Below, piece after piece: positions 26,575 through 34,966 of a DNA stretch of 64,000 bases. The position numbers were made by a program, and so were the translations under genes. Within the stretch, counting starts at the first letter, position 1. Each line of letters begins with the position of its first letter. This stretch comes from CAVSMC01 sp963798655 (GTDB taxonomy: Bacteria > Pseudomonadota > Gammaproteobacteria > Burkholderiales > Casimicrobiaceae). The notes under the pieces were generated by a model that was given only the letters and a program-made list of their open reading frames with translations, had not been told where the DNA came from and made no database searches. The stretch covers positions 62,001 through 126,000 of the forward strand of contig CAWCUH010000004.1 in the NCBI GenBank assembly GCA_963798655.1, written 5' to 3'.

Positions 26575-28398
26575 ATGAGCGTCAGCGCGCCCCCGCCGCC
26601 GCACGGTACGTCCGGTCCCGACGCGCGTGTGCGCGCCGAGCAGATCCGCATGGTGTATCTGTACACGCCGACGACGACGGGGGCATCGCTGCTCGCCGGA
26701 GTGTTCCTGCTGTGGGTGCTGTGGGACGCAGTCGACCACACGACGCTGCTCGGCTGGATGGCGGTGCTCGTCGTTCATCAGTGCATTCGCGTCTTCCATT
26801 ACCGCCGTTACCTCCGCGCGAAGCCGACGCCACGGGAATCGGCGAAATGGGGACGCCTCTACATTGTCGCGACGACCGTCGCCGGCTGCATCTGGGGCAG
26901 CTCCGGCGTGCTGTTCTACGTTCCCGAATCGCTGATCAGCCAGGTCTACCTGTGCCTGGTGCTGTTCGGGATCGCGTCGCTGACGATCCCGACGCTCGCG
27001 ATATTCGCGCCGGCGTTCTATCCGTTGCCGATCCTGGTTCTCACGCCGTTCATCGCGCGTGCGCTGATGAGCGGCGAGCCGCATCAGATCGGACTCGGCG
27101 TGCCGCTGATCATCGCGCTGCTTGCCGCGCTCACCTTCGGCCGGCGCATCAGCAGGATCGTCGACGAGTCGATTGCGCGCCGCTTCGAGAACCTGCACCT
27201 GATCGACGTCGCCGAGCGCGCCCGCGCGGAAGCCGAGGCCGGCAGCCGGACGAAGTCGCAGTTCCTCGCGACGATGAGCCACGAGCTGCGCACGCCGCTC
27301 AATGCGATCATCGGATACTCGGAGCTGATGATGGAGCACCCGGCGCGTTTCGGCACCGAGCGCGCGAAGGAGCCGCTCGAGCGCATCCTGCGCGCCGGAC
27401 GCCACCTGCTCAACCTGATCAACGAGCTGCTCGATCTCGCGAAGATCGAGGCGGGCAAGATCGTGCTCGTGTACGAGCCGACCGACGTCGCGGCGCTCGC
27501 GACCGACGTCGTCGAGACCGCGCGCTCGCTCGCCGAGCAGAATCGCAACACGCTCGCGCTCGACGTGCCGGTGAAGATCGACCCGATCCGAGCCGACCGC
27601 AAGCGCGTCACGCAAGTGCTGCTCAACCTGCTGTCGAACGCGTGCAAGTTCACGACCGACGGCCGCGTCACGCTGCGGGTGACGCCGATCGACGACGGCG
27701 AGCGCAGATGGATCGACCTTGCCGTCGCCGATACCGGCATCGGCATGTCGCCGGATCAGATGGCGAAGCTTTTCCAGGACTTCTCGCAGGCCGACGCGTC
27801 GACCGCGCACCGCTACGGCGGCACCGGGCTCGGCCTCGCGATCAGCCGCCGCCTGTGTCATATGATGGGCGGCAAGCTCACCGTCGATAGCGAGCCGGGC
27901 AAGGGATCGACGTTCACCGCGCGACTGCCCGCCATGGCGATCGACGGCGATGCCGCGACGGCGGATGCGGCCGCAGCGACGGCCGCATCGGGGCCCTCGC
28001 CGGTCGACTTCGTGCTCGTGGCCGATGCCGATCAGCATGCGCAGGAAGCGGCGCATTCGTATCTCGCCGCGCGTGCGATACGCGTCGTCGCGACGGCGAG
28101 CGGCATCGAGGCGCTGCAATGGGTGCGGGATCTGCGGCCGGCGGCGGCATTCGTCGACGCCCGCCTGCCCGACATCAGCGGATGGTCGGTGCTCGCGGCG
28201 ATGACGAGCGATCCCATCCTGTCGGGCATCCCCGTGGTGATCATGACCAGCGAGGACGAGGCTGCGCGCGGCGCGGACCTCGGCGTCGCGCACGTGCTGA
28301 CGAAACCACTGACAGCGCAATCGCTTGCGACGGCGCTTCGCGCATGCGAGCGCGCGCGAGGCGCCGACGCGCCGCGCACCGCGAACGCGAGGCGGTGA
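26575..28398 (+). CDS. Hybrid sensor histidine kinase with C-terminal receiver
   Basis: A 607-residue kinase: five to six membrane helices (about 30-205), HisKA with phospho-His in ATMSHELRTPLNAIIGY, an ATPase domain (NLLSNACKF, DTGIGM, GGTGLGLAIS), and a receiver domain (about 480-595) with phospho-Asp in AAFVDARLPDISGW and Lys in LTKPL. The membrane region has no large extracellular loop, so it probably senses something in or at the membrane. A stand-alone receiver follows 4 bp downstream. Confidence 0.92.
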   Translation: MSVSAPPPPHGTSGPDARVRAEQIRMVYLYTPTTTGASLLAGVFLLWVLWDAVDHTTLLGWMAVLVVHQCIRVFHYRRYLRAKPTPRESAKWGRLYIVATTVAGCIWGSSGVLFYVPESLISQVYLCLVLFGIASLTIPTLAIFAPAFYPLPILVLTPFIARALMSGEPHQIGLGVPLIIALLAALTFGRRISRIVDESIARRFENLHLIDVAERARAEAEAGSRTKSQFLATMSHELRTPLNAIIGYSELMMEHPARFGTERAKEPLERILRAGRHLLNLINELLDLAKIEAGKIVLVYEPTDVAALATDVVETARSLAEQNRNTLALDVPVKIDPIRADRKRVTQVLLNLLSNACKFTTDGRVTLRVTPIDDGERRWIDLAVADTGIGMSPDQMAKLFQDFSQADASTAHRYGGTGLGLAISRRLCHMMGGKLTVDSEPGKGSTFTARLPAMAIDGDAATADAAAATAASGPSPVDFVLVADADQHAQEAAHSYLAARAIRVVATASGIEALQWVRDLRPAAAFVDARLPDISGWSVLAAMTSDPILSGIPVVIMTSEDEAARGADLGVAHVLTKPLTAQSLATALRACERARGADAPRTANARR

Positions 28399-28402
28399 GG
28401 CG

Positions 28403-28774
28403 ATGCACCGCATCCTCTACGTCGAGGACAACGAGGATAACGTCGAGATGCTGAAGACGCGCCTCGAGATCGAAGGCTTCGACGTGCTGGTCGCGTCGAA
28501 CGCCGCCGACGGGATGCTGTTCGCCGCGCGCGAGCAGCCGGATCTCGTGCTGATGGACCTCGATCTGCCGGACATCGACGGCTGGGAGGCGTCGCGACGC
28601 ATCCGCGCCGACCCGGCATCGGCGCGCATTCCGATCATCGCGCTGTCGGCGCACGCGATGGCCGAGCACCGCGAGCGCGCGCTCGCCGTCGGCTGCGACG
28701 ACTTCGAGCCGAAGCCGGTCAGCTTTTCGTTGCTGGTGACGAAGATCCGGCGGCTGATCGGAAGCGCTGCGTGA
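28403..28774 (+). CDS. Single-domain response regulator
   Basis: A 123-residue CheY-like receiver with ILYVEDNEDNVEMLKTRLE, phospho-Asp in LVLMDLDLPDIDGWE, and Lys in FEPKPVSFS. It has no output domain and is co-transcribed with the hybrid kinase, so it is likely a relay or diffusible partner in the same pathway. Confidence 0.92.
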   Translation: MHRILYVEDNEDNVEMLKTRLEIEGFDVLVASNAADGMLFAAREQPDLVLMDLDLPDIDGWEASRRIRADPASARIPIIALSAHAMAEHRERALAVGCDDFEPKPVSFSLLVTKIRRLIGSAA

Positions 28775-28899
28775 GCTTCGACGCGAGCCGATCGTCGCGG
28801 CGCTGGCGAGGATCGCGCCGACCGCGCGTTGCCGCGTTTTATCGCGATCGCTCGATTCCCGATCCCCCGTGGATGCGCAAGATGGACGGCCTCGGCTGA

Positions 28900-29985
28900 T
28901 CAGCGCGCAGGCGGGAACCGCATCCAGGCTCCGGGCGCCGGCAACTTGAACACCGCGTCGCCCTGGACCGCCGAAAGACGCGAGATGAAGCGATCGGCGT
29001 GAAGCGTCGGCACCGTGCGCAACTCCTTCGGGTCGTCCGGCAGCAGCGCGAAGAAGTTTTCCCAGTGGATGCCGACGATGAAGCGCGGTCGCAGCCAGTT
29101 TACGATGCCTTCCGGGTAGTTCGCGACCTGCTCGAAACCGGGAAGGCACAGGATCGCGACGTCGACGCGATGCCCGTCGCCCAGATCGGCCGGCGGCGGC
29201 GGGAAGCCCAATGGCGGGTTGCTCGCGGCGTCCTGGTAGTGGATCCGGAAATCGACGCTGCCGTCCGGTGCGAGGAAGTCGATCAGGTACGCGAGCGTCT
29301 CGCCCTCCCGCCACTGGTACGCGCGCTTCGGCAGCTCGGTCAGCGGCTCGGAATAGCTGCCCTCGAAGAACTTGATGTGCAGGATGATCGGCGCGTGCTC
29401 CGACCTGATGGCCATGAAGCGGATGCGATGGTCCGCCGCATACCACCACTTGCCGGGCTTCTCGGGCTCGCCGGCGCTCTCCTCGACGGACACGATGTCC
29501 GCGGGATCGATGGCGTGCACGGCGAGCAGCGTGTTTCGCATCGTCGCGCTGCCGTATATCTTCGCGCGTGGCGCGTACTGCGCCTTGATGTACGGCATGT
29601 CCATCAGATGATCGTAGTGCGCATGGCCGACGAGCACCGCGGACGCGTCCTCCAGCTCGCGCGTGCCGGCAGGAAGGAAGCGCACGATCTGGTCGGGGCG
29701 CGAGCGGATCTCGCCGAACGCGACGCGCAGCATCGACGGATTGGAGAAGAACGGCGCCGTCGCGATCGCGTCCGGACCTCGCCGCAGGAGCACGCTGCCG
29801 GCGCCGTAATACTTGATCTGCAGCTCCTTCGCGTAGGCGGGATCGCCCGGTGCCAGCGGCGAGCCACCGCTGTACACCGGCAGGTCGCCGCTCGGGCTGC
29901 TGCACGCGCACAGCACCGCTGCGAGCGCCACGGCCGTGGCAAGCCGCGCGAGGCTCGTCATGCGACAGGACGTTTCGATGCGCAT
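28900..29985 (-). CDS. Metallo-beta-lactamase-fold lipoprotein
   Basis: A 361-residue protein. The N-terminus carries a lipoprotein signal (LAAVLCACSS). The metal-binding core VLVGHAHYDHLMDMPYIKA is the HxHxD motif of the MBL fold, with later His in RIRFMAIRSEHAP and FIVGIHWENFF. Similar lipoproteins belong to the YcbL/NAPE-PLD-like group. It starts with a one-base overlap (TGATG) after the cyclase gene, so it may act in the same pathway. The substrate is unknown. Confidence 0.82.
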   Translation of the reverse strand: MRIETSCRMTSLARLATAVALAAVLCACSSPSGDLPVYSGGSPLAPGDPAYAKELQIKYYGAGSVLLRRGPDAIATAPFFSNPSMLRVAFGEIRSRPDQIVRFLPAGTRELEDASAVLVGHAHYDHLMDMPYIKAQYAPRAKIYGSATMRNTLLAVHAIDPADIVSVEESAGEPEKPGKWWYAADHRIRFMAIRSEHAPIILHIKFFEGSYSEPLTELPKRAYQWREGETLAYLIDFLAPDGSVDFRIHYQDAASNPPLGFPPPPADLGDGHRVDVAILCLPGFEQVANYPEGIVNWLRPRFIVGIHWENFFALLPDDPKELRTVPTLHADRFISRLSAVQGDAVFKLPAPGAWMRFPPAR

Positions 29986-31193
29986 CACGCGGCACCTGTC
30001 GATTGTGGGGGCGGCGCTTCGGACGATGGCTCGGCATCGGTCATGCCGAGCAGCCGATATGCATCCACGGGATCGCGGAAGCCTTTGAGATTGAACGACC
30101 CGGCCGGCTCCATCCGAAACGCCGGCGGAAGACGCGACGCGACACGTGCGCTCATGAGGATCTCGCCTCCTTTGGCCTCCGCGCAGAGGCGCGCGGACAG
30201 GTTGGCCACGGTGCCGACGGCGCCGTAATCGACGCGGTCCGCGAAGCCGACGGCGCCGAGCGTCGCGTAGCCGTACGTGACACCGGCGCCGAGGTCGACG
30301 CCGTGCGCGTCGTCGACGCGGTGCGATTGCGCTTCGCGCCATCGCTGCATCACTTCCAGGCAGAAGCTCGCGGCGACCGTGCACGGCGCGTCGACGGGCT
30401 GCGGGTCGTTGAAGAACACCATCACGCCGTCGCCGACGAAGCGCTCGATTGTCCCCGAGAACCGCTGCGTCTGCGTGCCGACGATGCCGTGCAACTCGCG
30501 CAGCAACGACATCACGTCCTCCGGCTCCGAGCGCTCGGAGAACGCCGTGAAGTTGCGCAGGTCGAAAAACACGAGCGCGACGTCCTTGCGGTGGGTCACC
30601 AGCGGATCGACGGCGTCGTCGGCGAGAAGGCGCTCGGCGACCGCTGGCGGCAGGAAGCGCCGGAACTTCGACAGCCGCTCCACTTCCGCCACCTTCTGCG
30701 CGACGAGCTCCTGCAGGCTGCCGTTGAGTCGCGCGAGCTCCGTTGCCTGCGCGCGGGTCTGGTCGAACAGCCGCTTCACGCGAACGAGCGAGCGCACGCG
30801 AGCGAGGAGCTCGGCACTCGCGACGGGCTTCGGGAGGAAGTCGTCTGCGCCGGCCTCGAGGCCGCGGACACGCTCGGTGTCCGGATGGCTCGACGTGACG
30901 AGGACGATCGGCAGCGCCGCGCACCGCTCGTCCGCGCGAAGCCTGCGGCAGACGTCGATGCCCGAGAGCCCCGGCATGACGACGTCCATCAGCACGATGT
31001 CCGGGCAGCGACGCGCGACGGCAGCGAGCGCCTCCTCGCCGTTGTAGGCCGTATCGACCGCGAATCCGTGGATTTCAAGCATGTCGCGCAGCAGGTGGAC
31101 GTTCGCCGGCTGGTCGTCGACGACGAGCACGACGCCGGGCTCGGGCGCCGTTGTCGCCGCGGCCGGTGCGATGATCGGATCGGACCGCTGCAT
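29985..31193 (-). CDS. Response regulator with class III nucleotide cyclase output
   Basis: A 402-residue protein: an N-terminal receiver (phospho-Asp in IVLMDVVMPGLSGID, Lys in LPKPVASA), a coiled-coil linker (about 145-190) and a class III cyclase domain. Both metal Asps are present (FFDLRNFTAF and VGDGVMVFF), as are the transition-state Asn and Arg (VANLSARL). At the usual adenine-specifying Lys position the sequence reads ERFVGD, so cAMP versus cGMP cannot be called. Divergent from a cNMP-gated channel. Confidence 0.9.
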   Translation of the reverse strand: MQRSDPIIAPAAATTAPEPGVVLVVDDQPANVHLLRDMLEIHGFAVDTAYNGEEALAAVARRCPDIVLMDVVMPGLSGIDVCRRLRADERCAALPIVLVTSSHPDTERVRGLEAGADDFLPKPVASAELLARVRSLVRVKRLFDQTRAQATELARLNGSLQELVAQKVAEVERLSKFRRFLPPAVAERLLADDAVDPLVTHRKDVALVFFDLRNFTAFSERSEPEDVMSLLRELHGIVGTQTQRFSGTIERFVGDGVMVFFNDPQPVDAPCTVAASFCLEVMQRWREAQSHRVDDAHGVDLGAGVTYGYATLGAVGFADRVDYGAVGTVANLSARLCAEAKGGEILMSARVASRLPPAFRMEPAGSFNLKGFRDPVDAYRLLGMTDAEPSSEAPPPQSTGAA

Positions 31194-31387
31194 AGGGTCG
31201 CTTGCCGGTGCGCGACGCGATGCGCCGACGCCTCGCTAGGTTGATGCCGACCCGTGCCGCCCGAGGGCGGGCCCGGCTCGAGCGTTGATCAGGAGACCAA
31301 TGGCAGCGACAGTATTTCGTTGAGCGCCACGCGGGTCAAGGGCCGGCGCCGCGAAGAGGCGCGGACCCCCGCCCGGCGCAGGCCTCC

Positions 31388-31393
31388 TATAAT
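31388..31393 (+). promoter_or_regulatory. -10 box for the channel gene
   Basis: A perfect TATAAT ending 17 bp before the channel ATG, giving a predicted leader of only about 10 bases. The 217-bp region between the divergent cyclase and channel genes (31194-31410) holds this promoter and nothing else recognised. Confidence 0.45.
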
Positions 31394-31410
31394 GACGCCG
31401 GCAAGAATCC

Positions 31411-32928
31411 ATGCCCGCCCCCGCCCTCGCCGACGCAACGCTGTTCGCCACCGCCGCGATCGCGATCGCGCTCGCGACGATGTGGTTCGTCCGCCCGCTT
31501 CGGCGCGCGATGTTCGTGATGATCGTCGTGCTGATCGCCGGCCTCGCGATGGTCGGCGCAATCGAGCGCTTCGGCGACATGACGACGAGCGACCCGCTGA
31601 TCGTCGCCGGGCGCGAGTTCGCGCTTGCGCTGATCGCGCTCGCGCTGATCCGCGTCGCGATGATGTTCGTGTTCGAGGCGCTGTTGGCGCGCCGCCACAT
31701 GCCGCGGATCCTCACCGACGTCGTGTTCGCGTTCGCGCTCGTCGGATACGCGATCTACCGGATGCATGTGGGCGGCGTGAACCTGACCGGCATCATCACG
31801 ACCAGCGCGCTGATCACCGCGGTGATCGCATTCTCGCTGCAGGAGACGCTGGGCAATCTGTGGGGCGGCATTGCGCTGCAGCTCGACAACACGTGCCGCC
31901 TCGGCGACTGGGTGCGCATCGACAACGTGACCGGCCAGATCGTCGGCATCCGATGGCGCTGCGTCGCGGTGGCGACCAACGACGGCGAGACGGTGATCAT
32001 CCCGAACGGCCAGATGATCAAGAACAAGGTGACGGTGCTCGGCCGCCGCGGCGACGCGCGCATCGGGCTGCGCCGCCACGTCGTGTTCCGCGCGCCGTAC
32101 TCGGCGTCGCCGATGCTGGTGGTGCACGCCGTCGAGGAGGCGCTCGCGCGCGCGGAGATCCCGCACGTGGCGAAGAAGCCGCCGCCGGCGTGCCTCGTCG
32201 ACGCCACCGAGGATGCCGGCATCCGCTACGAAGTGCTGTTCTGGCTCGACGAGCCCATCTACGACGACCTGCAGACCGACGGCCGCGTGCTCGCACACGC
32301 GCTCGCCGCGCTCGCGCGCAACGATGTCGAGCTGCCGCTGCCCCGGCGCGTGATCATGCATCCACGCGATGTAGTCGACGAGCATGAGCACGCTGCGTCG
32401 CAGCGCACGAGCGAGCGCAGCAGGCTGCTCGGCCAGATCCCGCTGTTCGCCGCGTTCACCGACGAGGAGCGCAGCGAGCTCGCGACGCGGCTCACCGATG
32501 CGCATTACCTCGACGGCGACGTGATCTCGCAGCAGGGCGATGCTTCCGACTCGCTGTTCGTCCTCGCGCGCGGCCGCGTGAAGGTGCTGCGCGATGGCAA
32601 CGACGGCCGGCGCGAGCGGCGAGCGCTCGGCGAGCTGGACGCACCTACGTATTTCGGCGAGATGGGCCTGCTCACCGGCGATCCGCGCACGGCAACGATC
32701 GTCGCCAATGGCGACGTGCTCTGCTATCGGCTGTCGCGCGATGCGTTCGACTCGGTGCTGCAGGCGCGTCCGGAGATCGTCGACGCGTTGTCGCACACGG
32801 TCGCGCAGCGACGCGCCGAGAACGATGCCACGCTGCGCGCGCTCGACGACGCGGCGCGCGCGCGCCACGCGTCGAGCGCAGCCGCCGCGCTCGTGCGGCG
32901 CATTCGCTCGTTCTTCGATCTCGCCTGA
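31411..32928 (+). CDS. MscS-family channel with cyclic-nucleotide-binding domain (bCNG type)
   Basis: A 505-residue protein with about four N-terminal membrane helices, the MscS pore helix and beta domain (ITAVIAFSLQETLGNLWGGI, then LGDWVRIDNVTGQIVGI), a cytosolic vestibule, and a C-terminal cNMP domain (about 345-470; GDVISQQGDASDSLFVLARG, FGEMGLLTGDPRTATIVA with the phosphate-binding Arg). This is the bacterial CNG/MscS architecture. A nucleotide cyclase is encoded divergently next to it. Confidence 0.93.
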   Translation: MPAPALADATLFATAAIAIALATMWFVRPLRRAMFVMIVVLIAGLAMVGAIERFGDMTTSDPLIVAGREFALALIALALIRVAMMFVFEALLARRHMPRILTDVVFAFALVGYAIYRMHVGGVNLTGIITTSALITAVIAFSLQETLGNLWGGIALQLDNTCRLGDWVRIDNVTGQIVGIRWRCVAVATNDGETVIIPNGQMIKNKVTVLGRRGDARIGLRRHVVFRAPYSASPMLVVHAVEEALARAEIPHVAKKPPPACLVDATEDAGIRYEVLFWLDEPIYDDLQTDGRVLAHALAALARNDVELPLPRRVIMHPRDVVDEHEHAASQRTSERSRLLGQIPLFAAFTDEERSELATRLTDAHYLDGDVISQQGDASDSLFVLARGRVKVLRDGNDGRRERRALGELDAPTYFGEMGLLTGDPRTATIVANGDVLCYRLSRDAFDSVLQARPEIVDALSHTVAQRRAENDATLRALDDAARARHASSAAAALVRRIRSFFDLA

Positions 32929-32949
32929 CGGCTCGCGCCGTCGACTGCG

Positions 32950-33957
32950 TCACGCAAGGATCGCCTCGCGCTCGACCTCGCGCATCGCGTCGAGCAGCAG
33001 CTCGGGGCCGCCGACGTTGAGCCGCGCCGCGTCGGACAGCGTGCGTCGCCACGCGCGCGCCCCCGGCACGCCGTGATACAGGCCGAGCACGTGCCGCGTG
33101 ATAGCGCGGAGCGGCACGCCGTGCTGCATCTGCGCTTCGGCATAGCGCGCAAGCGCGTGAACGACGTCGACGCGGGAGCGCGGCGGCCGTGCGTCGCCGA
33201 ACACGCGCGCATCGGCCTGCGCCAGCATCCACGGGTCGTGGTACGCGACGCGACCGAGCATCACGCCGTCGACATTGGCGAGCTCGGCGTCGATCGCCGG
33301 CCAGTCGCCGATCCCGCCGTTCAGCACGATGGTGAGCGCGGGAAAGTCGCTCTTCAGGCGGTGCACGAAGTCGTAGCGCAGCGGCGGGACCTCGCGGTTC
33401 TCCTTCGGCGACAATCCCTTCAGCACGGCATTGCGCGCGTGCACGATGAACGTCGTGCATCCGGATTGGGCCACGGTGCCGACGAAATCGCGGACGAACT
33501 CGTAGCGCTCGTCGCGATCGAGGCCGATGCGATGCTTGACGGTAACCGGAATCGACACCGCGTCGCGCATCGCCTTCACACAGTCGGCAACGAGCGCCGG
33601 CTCGCTCATCAGGCAGGCCCCGAAGCTTCCGGTCTGCACGCGCTCGGAGGGGCAGCCGCAGTTCAGGTTGATCTCGTCGTAGCCCCATTGCTCGCCGAGA
33701 GCGGCGGCGTAGGCGAGCACGCGCGGATCGCTGCCGCCGAGCTGAAGCGCGACCGGATGCTCGGCGTCGTCGAAATCGAGGTGGTGCGGCACGTCGCCGT
33801 GAACCAGCGCCGGAGCGGTGACCATCTCGGTGTAGAGCTGGGTGCGACGCGTAATCAGACGCAGGAAGTACCGGCAGTGCCGATCCGTCCAATCCATCAT
33901 GGGAGCGACACAGAGTAAATGCTCTTTACTTCTCAACAACTTAGCATTATCATTCAT
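32950..33957 (-). CDS. dusA: tRNA-dihydrouridine synthase A, with island-derived 5' end
   Basis: A 335-residue FMN enzyme that reduces U20/U20a in tRNA. It has VAPMMDWTDRHCRYF, the catalytic Cys in NLNCGCPSERVQ, HARNAVLKGLSP and LNGGIGDW. The first 16 or so residues, before APMMDW, are encoded by AT-richer DNA unlike the gene body, with a non-family leader MNDNAKLLRSKEH. This is what remains when an element integrates into the 5' end of dusA and supplies a new start. A GTG at 33993 could also start it. Shine-Dalgarno site weak. Confidence 0.92.
   Translation of the reverse strand: MNDNAKLLRSKEHLLCVAPMMDWTDRHCRYFLRLITRRTQLYTEMVTAPALVHGDVPHHLDFDDAEHPVALQLGGSDPRVLAYAAALGEQWGYDEINLNCGCPSERVQTGSFGACLMSEPALVADCVKAMRDAVSIPVTVKHRIGLDRDERYEFVRDFVGTVAQSGCTTFIVHARNAVLKGLSPKENREVPPLRYDFVHRLKSDFPALTIVLNGGIGDWPAIDAELANVDGVMLGRVAYHDPWMLAQADARVFGDARPPRSRVDVVHALARYAEAQMQHGVPLRAITRHVLGLYHGVPGARAWRRTLSDAARLNVGGPELLLDAMREVEREAILA
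33889..33900 (-). other. Attachment core 1 (inside dusA)
   Basis: Plus-strand CCAATCCATCAT, which encodes the MMDW part of DusA. The same core (CCRATCCATCAT) recurs at 38776 and 55598. To its left the DNA is ordinary dusA; to its right it becomes AT-rich island DNA. Confidence 0.75.
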
Positions 33958-33964
33958 ACGTATT

Positions 33965-34050
33965 TGCACACGTTTTACCCCGCTCGTGTGCACTCAAAAA
34001 CGCCCAAATACGCCCGATTTCGCCCTACCAGTGCACACGTAGCGCACACG
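33965..34050. repeat. Arm-type integrase-site candidates, left end of element A
   Basis: TGCACACG at 33965, an inverted copy at 33985, then a direct pair GTGCACACG (34031) and GCGCACACG (34042) whose GCACAC cores start 11 bp apart. Pairs with the same 11-bp spacing occur next to cores 2 and 3 on both sides. They look like helically phased binding sites for integrase or excisionase. Confidence 0.6.
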
Positions 34051-34052
34051 AA

Positions 34053-34118
34053 ATGGCGACCTTCAAGCAGCTTCCGTCGGGCAACTGGCGGGTTCAGATC
34101 CGCCGCAAGGGAAGCTAC
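34053..34118 (+). pseudogene. Integrase N-terminal remnant
   Basis: Starts MATFKQLPSGNWRVQIRRKG, the N-terminal strand motif (arm-binding domain) of many tyrosine-recombinase integrases. After 22 codons it is cut by the IS21 end at 34119 and reads to a stop at 34127. Its position, next to the dusA core and arm-type sites, fits the integrase of a dusA-targeting element. The catalytic domain is not in the window. Confidence 0.7.
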
Positions 34119-34183
34119 TGTCAATGATCATCGAAACCAGAGCAGGTGTGATCACGTAAAACTGAGCAGGGCCGGATAAGGTT

Positions 34184-34966
34184 TCAAGGGTTGGGGGTGA
34201 GGGTTTTCTCCTTCGATTTGCGGTTGCCTGGCGCGGATTGGTTGCGTTTCTTCAGGCGATAGCTGTCGTTGCCGGTTTCGATGATGTCGCAGCGGTGGGT
34301 GACGCGATCGAGCAGTGCCGTGGTCATCTTGGCATCGCCAAACACCTTGACCCATTCCGAGAACGACAGGTTGGTGGTGATGATCAGGCTGGTTCGCTCG
34401 TAGAGTTTCGCGATCAGGTGAAACAGCAGCGCGCCGCCATTGGCGCTGACGGGCAAGTACCCGAGCTCGTCCAATACGACGGCATGCAAGTGTGTGAGCC
34501 GCTGCGCGAGGCGACCTTGCTTGCCGGCCGCCTTTTCCTGCTCGAGTTGGTTGACGAGATCGACGATGTTGAAGAAGCGTGCGCGCCGGTGGGTCTTGAC
34601 CGCCTGAATCGCCAGCGCTAAGCCGAGGTGGGTCTTGCCAGTGCCGGGTCCGCCGACCAGGACGACGTTGCGCGTCTCCTCGGTGAAGGCGCCGTCGTGC
34701 AGCGTGCGGATCTGCTGCTCGTTGACCGGCGATTCGGCAAAGTCGAAGGTAGCGAGTTCGCGATACTCGGGGAATTTGGCCCCGGTCATTTGGTAGCGAA
34801 TCGAACGCGCGTGACGCTCGCTATCCTCCGCCGCCAGCAACCGACCGAGCACGTCGAACGGGGTGCGACTGCGTTTGATGCCCTCGTCAATGACCTCATC
34901 GAAGGCCGCCGCCATGCCGTGCAACTTCAGCGCCTTAAGCTTGAGCAGCATGTCATGGCGTTCCAC
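34184..34966 (-). CDS. istB: IS21 IstB helper ATPase
   Basis: A 260-residue AAA+ ATPase that assists the IstA transposase. Walker A is VGGPGTGKTHL, Walker B VVLDELGYLP, and ITTNLSFSEW follows. It overlaps istA by 14 bp, as usual for IS21. It looks intact. Confidence 0.95.
   Translation of the reverse strand: MERHDMLLKLKALKLHGMAAAFDEVIDEGIKRSRTPFDVLGRLLAAEDSERHARSIRYQMTGAKFPEYRELATFDFAESPVNEQQIRTLHDGAFTEETRNVVLVGGPGTGKTHLGLALAIQAVKTHRRARFFNIVDLVNQLEQEKAAGKQGRLAQRLTHLHAVVLDELGYLPVSANGGALLFHLIAKLYERTSLIITTNLSFSEWVKVFGDAKMTTALLDRVTHRCDIIETGNDSYRLKKRNQSAPGNRKSKEKTLTPNP

Noticed and set aside
33965..34050. CRISPR-like array of short repeats
   Set aside because: Repeats are only 8-9 bp, in phased pairs and both orientations, with no uniform spacers and no cas genes.
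33800..34120. Possible tRNA gene as integration target
   Set aside because: No cloverleaf or T-loop sequence was seen; the target is the 5' end of dusA itself.
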